Of a DNA stretch of 6,114 bases, positions 4,674 to 6,114 are shown in pieces; position 1 is the stretch's first letter; every line of letters starts with the position of its first letter. Made by a program: the position numbers and the translations under genes. The notes beneath the pieces were generated by a model. That model saw only the letters and a program-made list of their open reading frames with translations. It made no database searches and was not told the origin of the DNA. Origin of the DNA: an uncultured Collinsella sp. (lineage in GTDB: Bacteria; Actinomycetota; Coriobacteriia; Coriobacteriales; Coriobacteriaceae); contig URBS01000117.1 of NCBI GenBank assembly GCA_900546085.1, positions 1 through 6,114 of the forward strand, written 5' to 3'.

Positions 4674-6029
4674 ATGTCTGCTATTGATATTGCGCTTGTT
4701 GTGATTGCCTTGGTGGCGGTGGGAGTTGCTGCGGTCTGCGCCCTGCAGCTTAAGGGCCTTCGTGCCGAGTTGCGAGAGCGTGGCGGCAACGAAGCGGAAA
4801 CGCTCGCGGCACTCGAGCAGGCCAACAGCGCGCTCGATGCCCTCAACGTCGCGCTGACAGAAACCCGCCGCACGGCAAACGCCATCGCGCAGCAGCAGAC
4901 GACCGATGCGGCCGTGGAGCAGCAACGCTACCTGACCATCGCGCGAGAGTTCTCGCAGGCCGGCGACCGTATGGATGACCTGCGCCGCGAGACGGCCCAA
5001 CAGCTCGGCGCCAACCGCGAGGGCATCGAGCATCGCCTGGACAAGGTGCGCGAGACGGTCGATGCCCAGCTGGGCGCCATCCGCAAAGACAACAACGTGC
5101 AGCTCGATCAGATGCGTGCGACGGTGGACGAGAAGCTCTCTCGCACGCTCAACGACCGACTGTCGGCATCGTTTAAGCAGGTGAGCGACCAGCTCGAGGC
5201 CGTGTACAAGGGTCTGGGCGATATGCAATCTATCGCCACCGGCGTGGGCGACCTTAAGCGCGTGCTGGGCAACGTCAAGGCGCGTGGCATTTTGGGCGAG
5301 GTGCAGCTGGGTGCAATCCTGGCGGACATCCTCACACCCGACCAGTATCTGGAAAACGTCGCCACCAAGCCCGGCGCCTCGGAGCGCGTCGAGTTTGCCG
5401 TCAAGCTGCCGGTGGACGAGGGCGATCCCGTGCTGCTGCCGATCGACTCCAAGTTTCCGGGCGACGCGTACGAGCACCTGCTCGACGCGCAGGAGTCGGG
5501 CGATGCGGAGGCCGTGGCGGCTGCGCGCAAGACGCTCGACACCATGGTCAAGCGCGAGGCTAAAGACATCTGCGAAAAGTACCTGAGTGTGCCGACAACG
5601 ACCAACTTTGGCATCATGTTCGTGCCGTTTGAGGGACTGTACGCCGAGGTCGTCAGCCGCCCCGGGCTTATCGAGACCCTGGGCCGCGACTATCACGTCA
5701 ACGTAGCCGGTCCCAGCACCATGGCCGCCATTCTCAACAGCCTGCAGATGAGCTACCAGACGTTTAGGCTGCAAAAACGTACCGACGACGTACTGCGCGT
5801 GCTCTCCGCCGTCAAGGCTGAGCTGCCGCGCTATCAGGCGGCGCTGCGCCGCGCCCAGCAGCAGATCGAGACCGCGGGCAAAACGGTCGAGGGCATCATC
5901 ACCACGCGCACCAACGTCATGGAGCGCAAGCTCAAGGACATCGACGCGCTGGAAGACGCGCGGGAGGCCGACGAGATTTTGGGCTTGGAGTCCGCGGACC
6001 TTCCCACAGACCAAGAAGACGAGGACTAG
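4674..6029 (+). CDS. rmuC: RmuC family DNA recombination protein
   Basis: RmuC proteins limit recombination at inverted repeats in E. coli and carry a domain related to restriction-type nucleases; the biochemical activity is not well defined. This 451-residue protein has the family layout. An N-terminal membrane helix (about 5-25, IDIALVVIALVAVGVAAVCA) is followed by a long coiled coil (about 27-185) rich in Glu, Gln, Arg and Ala. The conserved RmuC domain (about 190-420) has RGILGEVQLGAIL (204-216), LPIDSKFPGDAY (255-266), FVPFEGLYAEV (316-326) and AGPSTMAAILNSLQM (345-359). The C-terminus is acidic. The ATG at 4674 is preferred over an in-frame TTG at 4641, because it begins directly at the membrane helix and has GGCGGAG just upstream, though the spacing of three bases is short. 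It lies 51 bases after the HTH gene, but base composition returns to that of the host here, so it is likely an ancestral neighbour and not part of the cassette. Confidence 0.94.
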   Translation: MSAIDIALVVIALVAVGVAAVCALQLKGLRAELRERGGNEAETLAALEQANSALDALNVALTETRRTANAIAQQQTTDAAVEQQRYLTIAREFSQAGDRMDDLRRETAQQLGANREGIEHRLDKVRETVDAQLGAIRKDNNVQLDQMRATVDEKLSRTLNDRLSASFKQVSDQLEAVYKGLGDMQSIATGVGDLKRVLGNVKARGILGEVQLGAILADILTPDQYLENVATKPGASERVEFAVKLPVDEGDPVLLPIDSKFPGDAYEHLLDAQESGDAEAVAAARKTLDTMVKREAKDICEKYLSVPTTTNFGIMFVPFEGLYAEVVSRPGLIETLGRDYHVNVAGPSTMAAILNSLQMSYQTFRLQKRTDDVLRVLSAVKAELPRYQAALRRAQQQIETAGKTVEGIITTRTNVMERKLKDIDALEDAREADEILGLESADLPTDQEDED

Positions 6030-6060
6030 CCGAAATGGACGGCGGGGCGCCAGCGCGGAC

Positions 6061-6114
6061 TGAACTGCACCCCAAAACTTGGACGGCTTAAATAAGAACT
6101 ACGCCGCAAGGGGC
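6061..6114 (+). mobile_element. Possible left end of an IS3-family (IS150-like) insertion sequence, cut by the window edge
   Basis: The sequence beginning TGAACTGCACCCCAAAACTT (6061-6080) and continuing with GGACGG resembles the terminal inverted repeats of IS150-type IS3-family elements. As I remember them, these start with TG and contain a CACCCCAAAAGTT-GGAC core. About 40 bases further, at the window end, AAGGGG (6108-6113) could be the ribosome site of the first transposase frame. No transposase codon is visible inside the window, so the call rests on the terminal sequence alone. If correct, the element lies about 30 bases after the rmuC stop codon. A chance resemblance is possible. Confidence 0.45.

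Noticed and set aside
4509..6014. Open frame of 501 codons on the - strand opposite rmuC
   Set aside because: It lies fully antisense to the well-conserved RmuC domain. Its Leu/Arg/His/Val-rich translation is typical of a shadow of a GC-rich gene.

Overview
The window looks like a chromosomal segment of a moderately GC-rich actinobacterium of the class Coriobacteriia, most likely Collinsella or a close relative. This rests on base composition, codon use and the general look of the proteins, not on a database match. All protein genes read on the + strand.

Layout. (1) A complete tRNA-Asp(GUC) gene with encoded CCA, followed by a clean intrinsic terminator. (2) A leader of about 320 bases with a candidate promoter and several short repeats. 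It leads into an Rrf2-family, Fe-S-type transcription regulator, and 21 bases later into a MutY-like adenine DNA glycosylase. (3) After a 114-base gap holding an 11-bp hairpin comes a classical rubrerythrin. It is followed by a very long imperfect hairpin and then a strong intrinsic terminator. (4) A small unrecognised protein with one membrane segment. (5) A translationally coupled two-gene cassette: a nucleotidyltransferase-fold protein (DUF6036/AbiEii-like) overlapping an HTH-domain protein. It is visibly less GC-rich, uses more AGA/AGG/ATA codons than its neighbours, and resembles a toxin-antitoxin or defence module. (6) The RmuC gene. (7) A sequence at the right edge resembling the terminal repeat of an IS3-family (IS150-like) element.

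How the genes may work together. The regulator, MutY and rubrerythrin form a plausible oxidative/nitrosative-stress group. The regulator carries the three-Cys pattern of cluster-sensing Rrf2 proteins. MutY removes A opposite 8-oxoguanine, and rubrerythrin reduces peroxide. The MutY homolog itself has no Fe-S cluster ligands and has Glu where the catalytic Asp normally sits.

The points most worth a second look are the cluster-less MutY, the 14-bp hairpin in its first codons, the nucleotidyltransferase/HTH pair with repeats upstream, and the roughly 31-bp hairpin after rubrerythrin. I see no CRISPR array, rRNA, origin or prophage genes.
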